NCBI RefSeq assembly: GCF_024722015.1
Contig: NZ_JANQBD010000051.1
Location: 1 to 33,717 of the forward strand
Direction of reading: 5' to 3'
DNA length: 33,717 bases
Origin: Paenibacillus radicis (ex Xue et al. 2023)
Lineage (GTDB): Bacteria; Bacillota; Bacilli; Paenibacillales; NBRC-103111
Shown here: piece after piece, positions 24,578-32,628 of the stretch
Layout: each line of letters starts with the position of its first letter
Position numbering within the stretch: position 1 is the first letter of the stretch
The notes under the pieces: model-generated
Database searches by the model: none
Seen by the model: only the letters and a program-made list of their open reading frames with translations
What the model was told of the DNA's origin: nothing
Translations under genes and position numbers: made by a program

Positions 24578-24950
24578 CTAGCACGCTGGTTGACCATCAC
24601 TATTAAATCCCCAAGCGATGGCGGTGCCATCCGATTTCAACGCTATAGAATGGTTAACTCCTGCGGCAATGGCGACAACACCGCTCAATCCCGCTGGCAC
24701 GGTCGATATACCATAAAAATTTTGTCCCCATGCGGCGACGGTCCCATAACCATTATCTCCCCACGCGGCGACGGTTCCGTCCGATTTCATCGCTAAGGAA
24801 TGGTAGCCTCCTGCGGATAGTTCCCCGATCCCAAGCTGATTTTGCCGAAATTACAGCGGGCACAGCGCATGCCCAAAACAAAAGTAATGCGATCCAAACT
24901 TTGCTCCATTCTACAAAACTTGCTTTACTCTTGCATTTTCTTTCCATCAT
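24578..24950 (-). pseudogene. Broken RCC1-repeat secreted protein gene
   Basis: The gene starts at ATG 24950 after GGAGG, and encodes a signal-peptide-like N-terminus (KVWIALLLFWACAVPAVISA). One frame away the sequence continues as RCC1-type repeats: GGYHSLAMKSDGTVAAWGDN, then WGQNFYGISTVPAGLSGVVA and NHSIALKSDGTAIAWG. The two parts are out of phase, and one repeat looks shortened between WGDNGYG and TVAAWGQN. Family proteins have many more repeats. The start overlaps the stop of the upstream frame (TGATG), so the two were once coupled. Confidence 0.7.
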
Positions 24951-25518
24951 CAGACTTCCTCCCAGATCAAATGTCCATTCCCATCAAATACCCATGAAAA
25001 TGCTGCCCCAACCACCTTACATTTACCCCCAATCGGTTCCGCAGCACTGAACAAAATGCTACATTTTTTCGAAAAACAGATAACCTCTTTTCGATAAATT
25101 CACTGGCGATCCATTCAATTTCGACGTTCCGTTTGCCGGCAAGGAGACAACGGTAACCCCGCTTATTGGGTCGCCGTCTCCATCCGAGTTATTTCCTTTA
25201 AAGTCCGTTTTCACGAAGGCAAGAATTTCATTCTGCGTACCAGTTAAGGTGTTGTTCGTTATTGTAGGTATATGATTATTCAAATAGATAGACAGCAAGT
25301 AACTGCTCTGAATGTATTCAGAACTTATAACGGCTACATCCGGCTTCCCATCTGCATTAAAATAGCCGGTGGCTATAGGGTGTGGCTTAATCGGATGACC
25401 GTAAGAACGGTTTGAAAGATGCTGTAGAAGGATCGGCAGCAATAGCTGTTCCAGCATATAAAGCCATAATTATAAAAGCGAAACCAACGATTTTTAAGAT
25501 AAAACCTTTCTCGATCAT
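24950..25518 (-). pseudogene. Broken FG-GAP/cadherin-like surface protein gene
   Basis: Three pieces in different frames follow one another on the minus strand. First comes a signal peptide from ATG 25518 (IVGFAFIIMALYAGTAIAAD), closed by a stop. Second is an open stretch to 25059 with an FG-GAP-like repeat (ATGYFNADGKPDVAVIS) and a bacterial cadherin/Ig-like piece (DGDGDPISGVTVVSLPANGT). Third is a frame ending FDGNGHLIWEEV at 24950. At least two frameshifts are needed to join them, so the gene is decayed. It probably encoded a secreted or wall-bound protein. Confidence 0.6.
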
Positions 25519-25753
25519 TTTCCCTTTCCATTAATAAACATCATCTTAACAACGGCAGGTTAAATAGCGGTAAAATGAAAAATATTAATACTTTTCTTCA
25601 TCAAAAAATGACATCCTTATGGAGGAGAGTGTATATTTTTGCAAATATGTTAGAAGAAAATGGGTATTTTAGTGGGGGAATATGGCGGAATAGCGAGAAA
25701 TACGATTGCCAATCTGGTACACTAGATACTTTGCGGGAAGCCCCGCTATAGAA

Positions 25754-25778
25754 AAAACCTAACAAAATGTTAGGTTTT
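25754..25778 (-). terminator. Intrinsic terminator of the 57-residue peptide gene
   Basis: AAAACCTAAC pairs perfectly with GTTAGGTTTT over a 5-nt loop, and six T residues close the minus-strand side. It is 36 bp past the peptide stop. It may also act on the plus strand. Confidence 0.75.
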
Positions 25779-25813
25779 CGGGAATTTGCGCCCCATTCAA
25801 TACTGACAAGCTT

Positions 25814-25987
25814 TTAGCGGCGTCGCCGGTTCGGTTTGGGGGGCGGCGTATTTGCAATGACGTTCGCTATGAGTGCGCCTCCTCTTGCTTCTGCCAAACC
25901 TTCGGTAGCTTCCTTCATTTCTTTCTCCGTTAACGGCTTCTCCAATTCATCAAGCTTAAAATTCTGTTCATTGTTCGAGTTCGACAT
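25814..25987 (-). CDS. Small peptide, 57 residues, with leader/core-like layout
   Basis: ATG 25987 is preceded by AGGAGGG at 6 nt and a strong terminator follows the stop, so this is very likely a real gene. The N-terminal part is acidic and helical (NFKLDELEKPLTEKEMKEAT, then EGLAEARGG); after the Gly-Gly the character changes to a small hydrophobic stretch (ALIANVIAN), a Pro run (TPPPKPN) and four terminal arginines. This resembles a precursor peptide with a GG cleavage site and a cationic 20-residue core, but there are no Cys, no modifying enzyme and no C39 transporter in the window. It could equally be a small DNA/RNA-binding or regulatory protein. It lies divergent from the response regulator gene. 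Confidence 0.72.
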   Translation of the reverse strand: MSNSNNEQNFKLDELEKPLTEKEMKEATEGLAEARGGALIANVIANTPPPKPNRRRR

Positions 25988-26066
25988 CGCTATCCCTCCT
26001 GTTTTTGGCTTATTCAGCCTGTTGATGAATGCAAATTTAATCTCTGCGGGGAGAATTCATTAAAAA

Positions 26067-26090
26067 AAGGTGAAGGTTAAGCTAAGGTAA
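26067..26090. promoter_or_regulatory. Direct repeats AAGGTnA, candidate response-regulator site
   Basis: AAGGTGA (26067), AAGGTTA (26073) and AAGGTAA (26084) follow one another, the last two spaced by 11 bp. On the other strand this reads TTACC..TTAACC, similar in style to PhoP-type direct-repeat boxes. It lies in the region shared by the divergent peptide and response regulator genes, so binding by the regulator is plausible but unproven. Confidence 0.35.
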
Positions 26091-26189
26091 AATAGATAAT
26101 TTTTTTAATGTAAGGCCAAACAGACAAAAATTTGCTAAACTAATTACACAAAGCGACATTTTTTTCACACATGATGAGGGGGTTATGGA

Positions 26190-26900
26190 GTGGGAGCAAC
26201 GGTGTTAACCGTAGACGACGACATTCAATTGCAAGAAATGCTGCATTTATTTTTGTCTGCAGAAGGGTTTCGCGTCGTACAGGCATTCGATGGTGAGCAA
26301 TGCTTGGCTCTAATACAAAGCAAGCAGCCGGATCTTGTCCTGCTGGATATTCAATTGCCAGATATGAACGGAATCACGCTCTGCCGCAGTATCCGCAGCA
26401 TATATCCTTTGCCTATCCTGTTTCTGACGGGCAACAAGGAGCAAGCTAATAAGCTGGATTCGCTGCAAGCGGGCGGCGACGACTACATAACCAAACCGTT
26501 CGACCAGTTGGAACTGTCCGCAAGAGTACGCTCTCATATGCGCTGGGGGAAGATTCTTGCCTCAACTGAGCAAACGATGAGCCGCAAACTGACGTTTTCC
26601 GGACTGGAGCTCGATCTGGAGCGCAAGACAGTCATTGCTAACGGAGCGCCAATTACTTTGCTAGCCAAAGAACTGCATCTGCTGATCACGCTCGCCAAAA
26701 ATCCGCACCGGGTTTATCATCCCAGACAGCTGTACGAATTAATTTGGGACGACTCGTCCCGCTACTCGTCCGATCTTATCAAAGTGTACATTCACCAATT
26801 GCGCAAAAAACTGGAAATCGATCCGGCGAATCCGCGTTACATTCAAACCGTAAGAGGCTTCGGCTACAAATTCGACGGAACTGAAGGCAAACTGCCTTAA
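26190..26900 (+). CDS. OmpR/PhoB-family response regulator
   Basis: This two-component transcription factor has a receiver domain at about residues 1-115, with the acidic pair DDD near residues 9-11, the phospho-acceptor in LVLLDIQLPDMNG, and conserved Thr (FLTGN) and Lys (YITKPF). A winged-helix DNA-binding domain follows (about 130-232; LTFSGLELDLERKTV, ELIWDDSSRYSSDLIKVYIH, IQTVRGFGYKF). The start is GTG 26190, placed 7 nt after AGGGGG. The likely partner kinase lies tail to tail, 13 bp from the stop. Confidence 0.94.
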   Translation: MGATVLTVDDDIQLQEMLHLFLSAEGFRVVQAFDGEQCLALIQSKQPDLVLLDIQLPDMNGITLCRSIRSIYPLPILFLTGNKEQANKLDSLQAGGDDYITKPFDQLELSARVRSHMRWGKILASTEQTMSRKLTFSGLELDLERKTVIANGAPITLLAKELHLLITLAKNPHRVYHPRQLYELIWDDSSRYSSDLIKVYIHQLRKKLEIDPANPRYIQTVRGFGYKFDGTEGKLP

Positions 26901-26913
26901 GAACAAATGTTCT

Positions 26914-28893
26914 CTAGCGAATGACGGGTAGTGTGAAATAAAACTTGCTGCCGCTCCCAAGCTTGCTCTCCACCCCAATTTCGCCGCCATGCTGCTCCAC
27001 AATTTCTTTGGCGATCGCCAAGCCGAGCCCGCTTCCCCGGGATTCGCCTTCCGTATAATAGCGGCGGAAAATATGAGGAAGCTGTTCCACACCGATCCCG
27101 TCGCCGGTGTCCTCTATCATTACGCAGACATAATCATTCCTAAGCGATGCATGCAGCGTAATTGTGCTATCCGACTGCGAAAACTTGCACGCATTGTGAA
27201 CCAGATTGGAAAGCACGCGCTTGATCAAGTGCGGTTCGATAAGCACATCCACCTCCATTTGGGGAGGTGCGATCACGAGCCGGCAATGCCGTCCGGCGTA
27301 TTCGATATCTGCGGCCAACTCCTCGCCTATTTCTTCAAACCATTCGAAAAAAATGACCATTTGCCGATCGGCACTGCCTACCGCCATCTCAGCGCGGCTC
27401 AAATGCAAAAAATCGTCAATGAACCGATTGACATCCAGCACCTTGTCGTACACAATGCGCAAAATTCGCTCCTGCTGCCCCGGCTCCTTTTCCATTTTAT
27501 GAATCAGCACTTGAACACCGCTTTGCACAGAAGAAAGCGGACTGCGAACGTCATGCGAAATATTTTGCAGCATCTTCGTCCGGAACGCTTCCGATAAAAC
27601 AAGCTCATCGTTAGCGCGCTTCAAGCTTTCCGTCTGCTCTTCAACTGTTTTTCTCAAGCTTACGTTCCATTCCGACAACGTTTTCACCAGAGCTTGCTGC
27701 GCGGTTTCTTCCTTCCTCCGCATTTGATTCATAAGGGCGTACAGCAAAATAGCCATAAACATAAAGTCCCCGAGCAAACCGAACTGTGAAGCGAAGCGGG
27801 TAAACTCGCTGGTCGGCACAAGACCATACAGCAGCAGCGCCTTGGGGAGTACCGTCGCCGCAACGATCGGTATTTTGAGAATCGCCAAATACAGTGCAAT
27901 ACGATTTCCTTTCATAGCGCATAAGACGAAAACAACTAAACCCAACAATAAAGTAAAGTATTTGAATAAAAATACGATATTCCCCATGCCAAACGGATAA
28001 AAAAACAGGATGCCGATACAGACAATCGGACAGGCAATGTTCATAAAACAGCAAATCCAATAAGCTACCAGCGAGTCACTTTTCGGCCGCAAAATCGCCG
28101 TTACAAACAGAATGCCGAAAAACCGGCCCAGCACATAAAAGAAATCATAGGCAGCGGACGGGCTTTCCCATATGGCCGATCCCGCCTCACCTCCCGCCAA
28201 CCTCTCCGATCCAAACACAGGCAGCGCAAACCCGTTCCAAATCAATAGCACGATGCAAAAGGTTGCAACATTAAGCATGTAATACAAATAAGCTCTATTT
28301 CGGGTGTACAAGTACAATACAATCTGGAATACAACAATAACCAGAAGCACACCGTAATAGAGTCCATAAAAAAGCAGCTCATTGTACATGTTGCTATACA
28401 ATGACGATGTTAAGCTAATCGGGATCAGCATCGATCCATACGTTTCAAAACGCATATAAATCGTTTTTTGTTGCCCTGTCGGCAAATTCAGCAAATAACT
28501 GGGGTGATTTCGATGAAAGGTGACTAACGTTTCCGGGGGATATATGGCGATGCTGTCCAAGACCGAATTCATCACGCGAAGCTCCCATTGCTCGTTGTGC
28601 GAATCATTGTGAACCGTAAAACGAACCCAATACGAGGATGATGTATAACCAAAGGAGGATTTGCCTTCGGCAGGTTTAAACTGCTGCTGGATAACTGGTG
28701 ACTGAACATCCTCAATAGTCCATTGCCGCTCTTTGTCCTCAAGTACATCCATTTGCAGGTTGATCGAATAATCTTGAACGTTATCGGACAACGTAAGCCC
28801 CGTCGCTGCAGCAGTCTCGATAGCACTTACGAAAGGCGATACTGCTAATGCGCAAATCGTAAACAGCATGATTAAAATACTTAAGACTCGCAT
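26914..28893 (-). CDS. 7TM-DISM sensor histidine kinase
   Basis: This 659-residue membrane sensor starts with a signal peptide (MRVLSILIMLFTICALAVS), then an extracellular 7TMR-DISM-type beta domain (about 30-175, with YWVRFTVHN and ELRVMNSVLDSIAIY), then seven hydrophobic segments (about 175-395), a short coiled coil, a HisKA domain with H-box NISHDVRSPLSSV, and an HATPase with the N box LVHNACKFSQ, the G1 box EDTGDGIG and the G2 box RGSGLGLAIAKEI. All kinase motifs are intact. The extracellular domain often binds carbohydrate or other small ligands in this family. It ends 13 bp from the convergent response regulator, probably its partner. Confidence 0.95.
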   Translation of the reverse strand: MRVLSILIMLFTICALAVSPFVSAIETAAATGLTLSDNVQDYSINLQMDVLEDKERQWTIEDVQSPVIQQQFKPAEGKSSFGYTSSSYWVRFTVHNDSHNEQWELRVMNSVLDSIAIYPPETLVTFHRNHPSYLLNLPTGQQKTIYMRFETYGSMLIPISLTSSLYSNMYNELLFYGLYYGVLLVIVVFQIVLYLYTRNRAYLYYMLNVATFCIVLLIWNGFALPVFGSERLAGGEAGSAIWESPSAAYDFFYVLGRFFGILFVTAILRPKSDSLVAYWICCFMNIACPIVCIGILFFYPFGMGNIVFLFKYFTLLLGLVVFVLCAMKGNRIALYLAILKIPIVAATVLPKALLLYGLVPTSEFTRFASQFGLLGDFMFMAILLYALMNQMRRKEETAQQALVKTLSEWNVSLRKTVEEQTESLKRANDELVLSEAFRTKMLQNISHDVRSPLSSVQSGVQVLIHKMEKEPGQQERILRIVYDKVLDVNRFIDDFLHLSRAEMAVGSADRQMVIFFEWFEEIGEELAADIEYAGRHCRLVIAPPQMEVDVLIEPHLIKRVLSNLVHNACKFSQSDSTITLHASLRNDYVCVMIEDTGDGIGVEQLPHIFRRYYTEGESRGSGLGLAIAKEIVEQHGGEIGVESKLGSGSKFYFTLPVIR

Positions 28894-28935
28894 GATAGTA
28901 CCCTCTCATCCATTCATCTTGTCGCGTTGGTAACT

Positions 28936-28944
28936 ATCATATCA
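28936..28944 (-). promoter_or_regulatory. Extended -10 promoter of the histidine kinase gene
   Basis: The minus strand reads TGATATGAT, an extended -10 (TG-n-TATGAT), 43 bp before the kinase start. A good -35 at normal spacing is not visible. Confidence 0.35.
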
Positions 28945-28998
28945 CGAGCCCCCCTTTTGCTGTCTAGCATCTGAGGGATGGCATTATTCAACAAATTA

Positions 28999-29120
28999 TA
29001 TAAAATTACTTTCAAACAAGATGTTCGTCGCACACAAAAAGCCCCGCTCACCGCGAGGCAAGCAAGGCTTTTGAAATACAGCAATTATTTCTGCTGATCT
29101 TTACGCCATTTACTATATAA
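28999..29120 (-). repeat. Copy of the sinR 3' end and its terminator
   Basis: This matches 32094-32216. It contains the last ten codons of sinR (YSKWRKDQQK and stop, on the minus strand) followed by the same terminator hairpin AAAGCC/GGCTTT. The homology ends on the left at about 28999 and on the right where the coding part would continue (29120). It is therefore a duplicated fragment, not a gene, in the same orientation as the intact sinR. Confidence 0.8.
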
Positions 29121-29144
29121 GTTGAACTAAAGGAATTCAACAAT

Positions 29145-29411
29145 TTCCTGATAATTGCGTGGTCTTCACTGGGCTGCGATGCCATGCTGCAAACGAACCT
29201 CGAACCCCGCGATTAGCACGGGTTGGAAAGAGACCTCATCTCAGCTATTCGCTAAGAAGGCTATTCTCAAAAAGGTAAGCCCTGGTGAGTGAGTGAGTGA
29301 ATCCGATAGAATGTGCAAAAGAACTTTTAATATGGAGGGTTCTTTTGCAACCCTATATTCAGGATAAAATGGTGGAGGGGCTGTTCCAAAAATGAATTTT
29401 GGGACAGCCCT
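29145..29411. repeat. Dispersed repeat element C
   Basis: This is closely related to the right half of element B and more distantly to A, starting at TTTCCTGATAATTGC. It has two hairpins: 29315-29324 with 29339-29348 (perfect 10 bp, GCAAAAGAAC/GTTCTTTTGC) and the terminal one at 29378-29410. The latter is 46 bp behind the S9 pseudogene stop and may act as its terminator. The left half with the three motif copies is missing. Confidence 0.65.
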
Positions 29412-29456
29412 TTCCAAGGACGCCACAAGTCGTTTCTCTTAACTTTATAACTTCAC

Positions 29457-30776
29457 TCAGAACATATATTTTTCGAACCACTCGCTGATTCGATTCAAGC
29501 GTTCGACTCGAAGCGAGGGCGTTCCATTTCTAAGCATGGCATGGTTTGCCTTTGGAAAGCGGACGAAATGCGTCGGTTTATTTAAAGATTTCAAGGCGAC
29601 ATATAACTGCTCCGCTTGTTCGATGGGACAACGCAGATCGTTTTCGCCATGCATAAATAGCAACGGGGTTTCAATATGTTTAATATAAGCAAGAGGCGAA
29701 TGCCTCCACAGCTTCTCCGAATCATCCCAAGGATTTCCTTCAATTTCTCATTCAGTATAGGATATCCCGATATCGCTTGTACCATAAAACGAGAGCCAAT
29801 TGGATATGGAGCGATCCGTAACAGCGACACGAAACCGATTCGTACGACCAACCATCCAATTTGTCATAAACCCGCCGTAACTGCCGCCGATCACAGCTAA
29901 TCTTGTTTCATCTACAAAGTCACAGATGTTCAATACGTGATCCACCGCATCCATTAAATCCTGGAAATCCCGGCCACCAAAATCACCCCGGCAAGCTTTG
30001 ACAAAGGATTGACCGTAACCGAAGCTTCCACGCGGATTCGTATAAAGAACTACATAGCCTTGGGAAGCCAGCATTTGAAATTCGTGGCTGTAGGTGTTGG
30101 CATATAGCGCATGAGGGCCTCCATGAATTTGCAGAACCATGGGATATTTCTTGCCTTCCTCCATACCGACAGGCTTCATGATCCAACCTTGAACATTCCA
30201 GCCATCGGAAGTTTCCAGCCACAATTCTTCAGGTAAGCTTATGTCCAATTGCTGCAATAAATCATCATTACTATTCGTCAAACGTAATTCTTCTTTCGTA
30301 TGCGTATCGATTCGATACAAATCACCTGGATGTGAGGGATCTGAGGAGACCGCAATAAGGTAACGACCATCAGAAGTTAGGGCATACTGATAAACATTCC
30401 TCTCGCCTCGAGTAACTTCATCAAATGCACCGTCCATGGAAAACCGGTATGAGTGAACATTGCCATGCAAGGAGCCCAACACATACATGGATGAACCTTC
30501 TGCACTGAATAATGGGGATGGCGATACGGAAACAGCCAACATATCGCTAAGTGCCATGTTTCCCATTTGTATATCCTGCATCCCGGTCAGGCAGGACAAC
30601 TCACCGCCTTCAGCTGGCATGAGAAACAAATGATTGTGAGTCGCACTTCCGTACAATCGATCGTTTCCTATAAATACGATTTTCTTGCCATCAGGTGAAT
30701 AGCTCGCTTGACTAATGGACAACGTAGAATCAGTCAGCTTGCTTATTTTTCCATCACTGGAGTAAGATGCTGCGTA
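29457..30776 (-). pseudogene. S9-family (acylaminoacyl-peptidase-type) serine peptidase pseudogene
   Basis: About 440 codons of the C-terminal two thirds remain: beta-propeller repeats (ISQASYSPDGKKIVFIGND, ALTSDGRYLIAVSSD) and the alpha/beta hydrolase domain with the nucleophile motif GGSYGGFMTNW, the catalytic Asp in MHGENDLRCP and the catalytic His in KANHAML. Two lesions are visible. The N-terminal third is missing: the frame meets a stop at 30777-30779, and foreign sequence follows. A TGA replaces the expected Trp codon at 29748-29750 (YTE-stop-EIEGNPWDD). Past the TGA the same frame is intact to the end. Any product stopped at TGA would lack two catalytic residues. Confidence 0.88.
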
Positions 30777-30834
30777 GTTCTATTAAACAACAAACCTACC
30801 TGTTTAACACATATTCCCGATACAATCAGGAACG

Positions 30835-31128
30835 TTATAGTAGTACGTAACCACAGAATACAGTGGCAAGTAAGAGTGGACAAAATAAAATAATAGCCAC
30901 AATTTTTTCTTCCCAATACATAATCTTTATTGAGGGGATAAGTAAAGCGATTAATGGTATTATGGAAATTACGCCAAAAACAAGAATTCAAAAAAGAAGT
31001 AGAAATAGTTCACCCAGTACCTTTTCTATCGAAACCATAGCAATCCCTAGTGCAAGAACTATGTATGAGAAAATTAATCGAACTCTTCTTTTTTTTCTTC
31101 TTGGTGAGTTACTTTTATTTATTTCCAT
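30835..31128 (-). pseudogene. Truncated paralogue of the neighbouring membrane protein gene
   Basis: From ATG 31128 the frame reads MEINKSNSPRRKKRRVRLIF, then a hydrophobic helix and a stop. A shifted frame then continues with ISIIPLIALLIPSIK and YWEEKIVAIILFCPLLL, ending at TAA 30835-30837. Both parts match the first hundred or so residues of the gene at 31167-31952 (MNINNNKSPKKRRVILIG and LLIPPRKRMSLEEKIIAIIL). A frameshift and the loss of the C-terminal domain make it a relic. The S9 pseudogene begins at about 30776, so the junction joins two truncated genes. Confidence 0.75.
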
Positions 31129-31166
31129 GCCCCTCCGATCATCTTCTACATAAAAAAATAAATGAA

Positions 31167-31952
31167 TCAGTAATATACACCAAAATTTTCGTTATTCTTA
31201 GAGTTTCTAAGAAATATCTCTCTGTCTGTGCCATCTATATAGAATTTTAGAAACCATTGTTTTTCTCTTCCTACTATTTTAAGAGGTTCGCTAATTGTAC
31301 GATAATGGTTGTTGCCTATAACGTACTCTCCTTTATAAATAAAAGTGTCTCCCCAGTATCCCATTACTGTAATGGTTTGAGGAACCGTTGTATGTCGATA
31401 TAATTCATTAACAAATTCATAATATTCTCTTATCATATGAATATAACGGTGCGGATCCTCTTGAGCTTTTCCACTACTTGATTCCAAATAATTGATTAAC
31501 AACTCTGAATGAACTTTCACATTTACAGTTAAATGTCGGTTTTTAGTGTCGTATTCTGCCATATGATACTCCATATAAGATAGATCCAGGTTTCGCTCAT
31601 TCCCATAATCTGTAAGAGACTTCAAAATTAATTCCTCGGAAGGCTGAGTGTGACTAAGAACATAATTGGATTTAATCTCACTGTACAAATAAACTCCTAC
31701 TATCAGTACTAACGGCAAAATTAAGATTATAGCGATTATTTTTTCTTCTAAAGACATTCTTTTCCTAGGAGGTATTAATAAAATGATGATGAGTAGTAAA
31801 GAAATTGTACTGCAGAGCAAAAACCATATATACAATATAATCGGATTCAAAATTGATATAGCCGTACCTAGAACCCAGAGAGTAAGAAACACATAGGAAC
31901 CAATAAGAATTACTCTTCTCTTTTTTGGTGATTTGTTATTATTTATATTCAT
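31167..31952 (-). CDS. Membrane protein of unknown function, 261 residues
   Basis: The start ATG 31952 follows GAGGAAG closely and gives MNINNNKSPKKRRVILIG; the frame extends upstream to 32153, but that part is unlikely to be translated. A basic N-terminus is followed by three hydrophobic segments (about 14-36, 40-62, 70-92) and then a soluble domain of about 165 residues, probably outside, with HTQPSEELILKSLTDYG, YIHMIREYYEFVNELYRH and WFLKFYIDGTDREIFL. A broken paralogue follows immediately downstream. Low-GC codon use sets it apart from the core genes on the left. No family recognised. Confidence 0.75.
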   Translation of the reverse strand: MNINNNKSPKKRRVILIGSYVFLTLWVLGTAISILNPIILYIWFLLCSTISLLLIIILLIPPRKRMSLEEKIIAIILILPLVLIVGVYLYSEIKSNYVLSHTQPSEELILKSLTDYGNERNLDLSYMEYHMAEYDTKNRHLTVNVKVHSELLINYLESSSGKAQEDPHRYIHMIREYYEFVNELYRHTTVPQTITVMGYWGDTFIYKGEYVIGNNHYRTISEPLKIVGREKQWFLKFYIDGTDREIFLRNSKNNENFGVYY

Positions 31953-32093
31953 GCACTTCCTCATTAAATCTTCGCTAATAATAAACCACACAGTAATATA
32001 GATTCTCTTATTGTCATTAGATACTACTCCGTAAAATTCGATAGCATACAACAAAATCCCTCTTAATTCGAGGTATATTTTTACTATTTTACA

Positions 32094-32216
32094 ATAAAAA
32101 TACTTTCGAATAAGATGTCCACCAAAACAAAAAGCCCGCTCACCGCGAGGCAAGCAAGGCTTTCGATATTAAGCAATTATTTCTGCTGATCTTTACGCCA
32201 TTTACTATATTCCAAA
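32094..32216 (-). repeat. 3' end of sinR with terminator (partner of the 28999 copy)
   Basis: The hairpin AAAGCC (32131-32136) / GGCTTT (32158-32163) followed on the minus strand by TTTTTGTTTT ends the sinR transcript. The whole segment is duplicated at 28999-29120 in direct orientation, so these two copies flank a segment of about 3 kb. Confidence 0.75.
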
Positions 32217-32512
32217 AACTCCAGAAATTGCGCCTTGCTCACACCTGAAGCCATGGCTTCTTGGACAAGGTTCTTCCACTCCTCGTCTAATTCCGTTGGT
32301 TCGGTTTGAGACACAGGTTTATTTTGTAAAAATGATTCTATCGGCACATCAAGTACAGCGCATATTTTCTCCAAAAATTGAATAGATGGATTCGACTGAA
32401 TATCTCGCTCAATAGAGCTCAAGTAGGACTTGGCTACCCCAGCCTTCTGGGCCAGATCCGTTAGGGTAAGTCCTTTTGCAAGTCGCAATTGCTTTACGCG
32501 TTTGCCTATCAT
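32177..32512 (-). CDS. sinR: SinR-type transcriptional regulator
   Basis: This is a homologue of SinR, the Bacillus regulator that represses biofilm matrix genes. The N-terminal XRE helix-turn-helix spans about residues 6-60 (RVKQLRLAKGLTLTDLAQKA, then VAKSYLSSIERDIQSNPSIQ, then FLEKICAVLDVP), very close to B. subtilis SinR. The C-terminal part EEWKNLVQEAMASGVSK and FLEFLEYSKWRKDQ is the SinR/SinI-type oligomerisation helix pair. AAGGGG precedes the ATG. At 111 residues the size matches SinR. No sinI-type antagonist gene is present beside it. A terminator follows, and its 3' end is duplicated at 28999. Confidence 0.93.
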   Translation of the reverse strand: MIGKRVKQLRLAKGLTLTDLAQKAGVAKSYLSSIERDIQSNPSIQFLEKICAVLDVPIESFLQNKPVSQTEPTELDEEWKNLVQEAMASGVSKAQFLEFLEYSKWRKDQQK

Positions 32513-32628
32513 GGTTGCTACCCCTTTTTCCTGTCCGACGTCATTATTTCTATTTTAGCAAATATTCAGGGGTTATGGATAAGTAATTGTAAAAATTATT
32601 TTATGTAAACGTTACCATTTAACAGAAT

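Noticed and set aside
24509..24796. 95-codon plus-strand open frame
   Set aside because: It is the antisense shadow of the RCC1-type repeats, whose minus-strand reading has clear family motifs.
25575..25751. 58-codon plus-strand open frame opposite the peptide gene region
   Set aside because: Start lacks a proper ribosome site; it contains no motif. The hairpin at its end is better explained as the minus-strand peptide terminator. It remains a weak possibility.
29241..29426. Open frames on the minus strand in elements B (23302-23487) and C (29241-29426)
   Set aside because: Conserved only because the DNA element is duplicated; they cross both hairpins, lack ribosome sites and differ in frame from A.
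22945..29460. CRISPR array suspected from repeated segments
   Set aside because: Repeats are few, long, unevenly spaced and diverged; no short regular repeat-spacer pattern and no cas genes.
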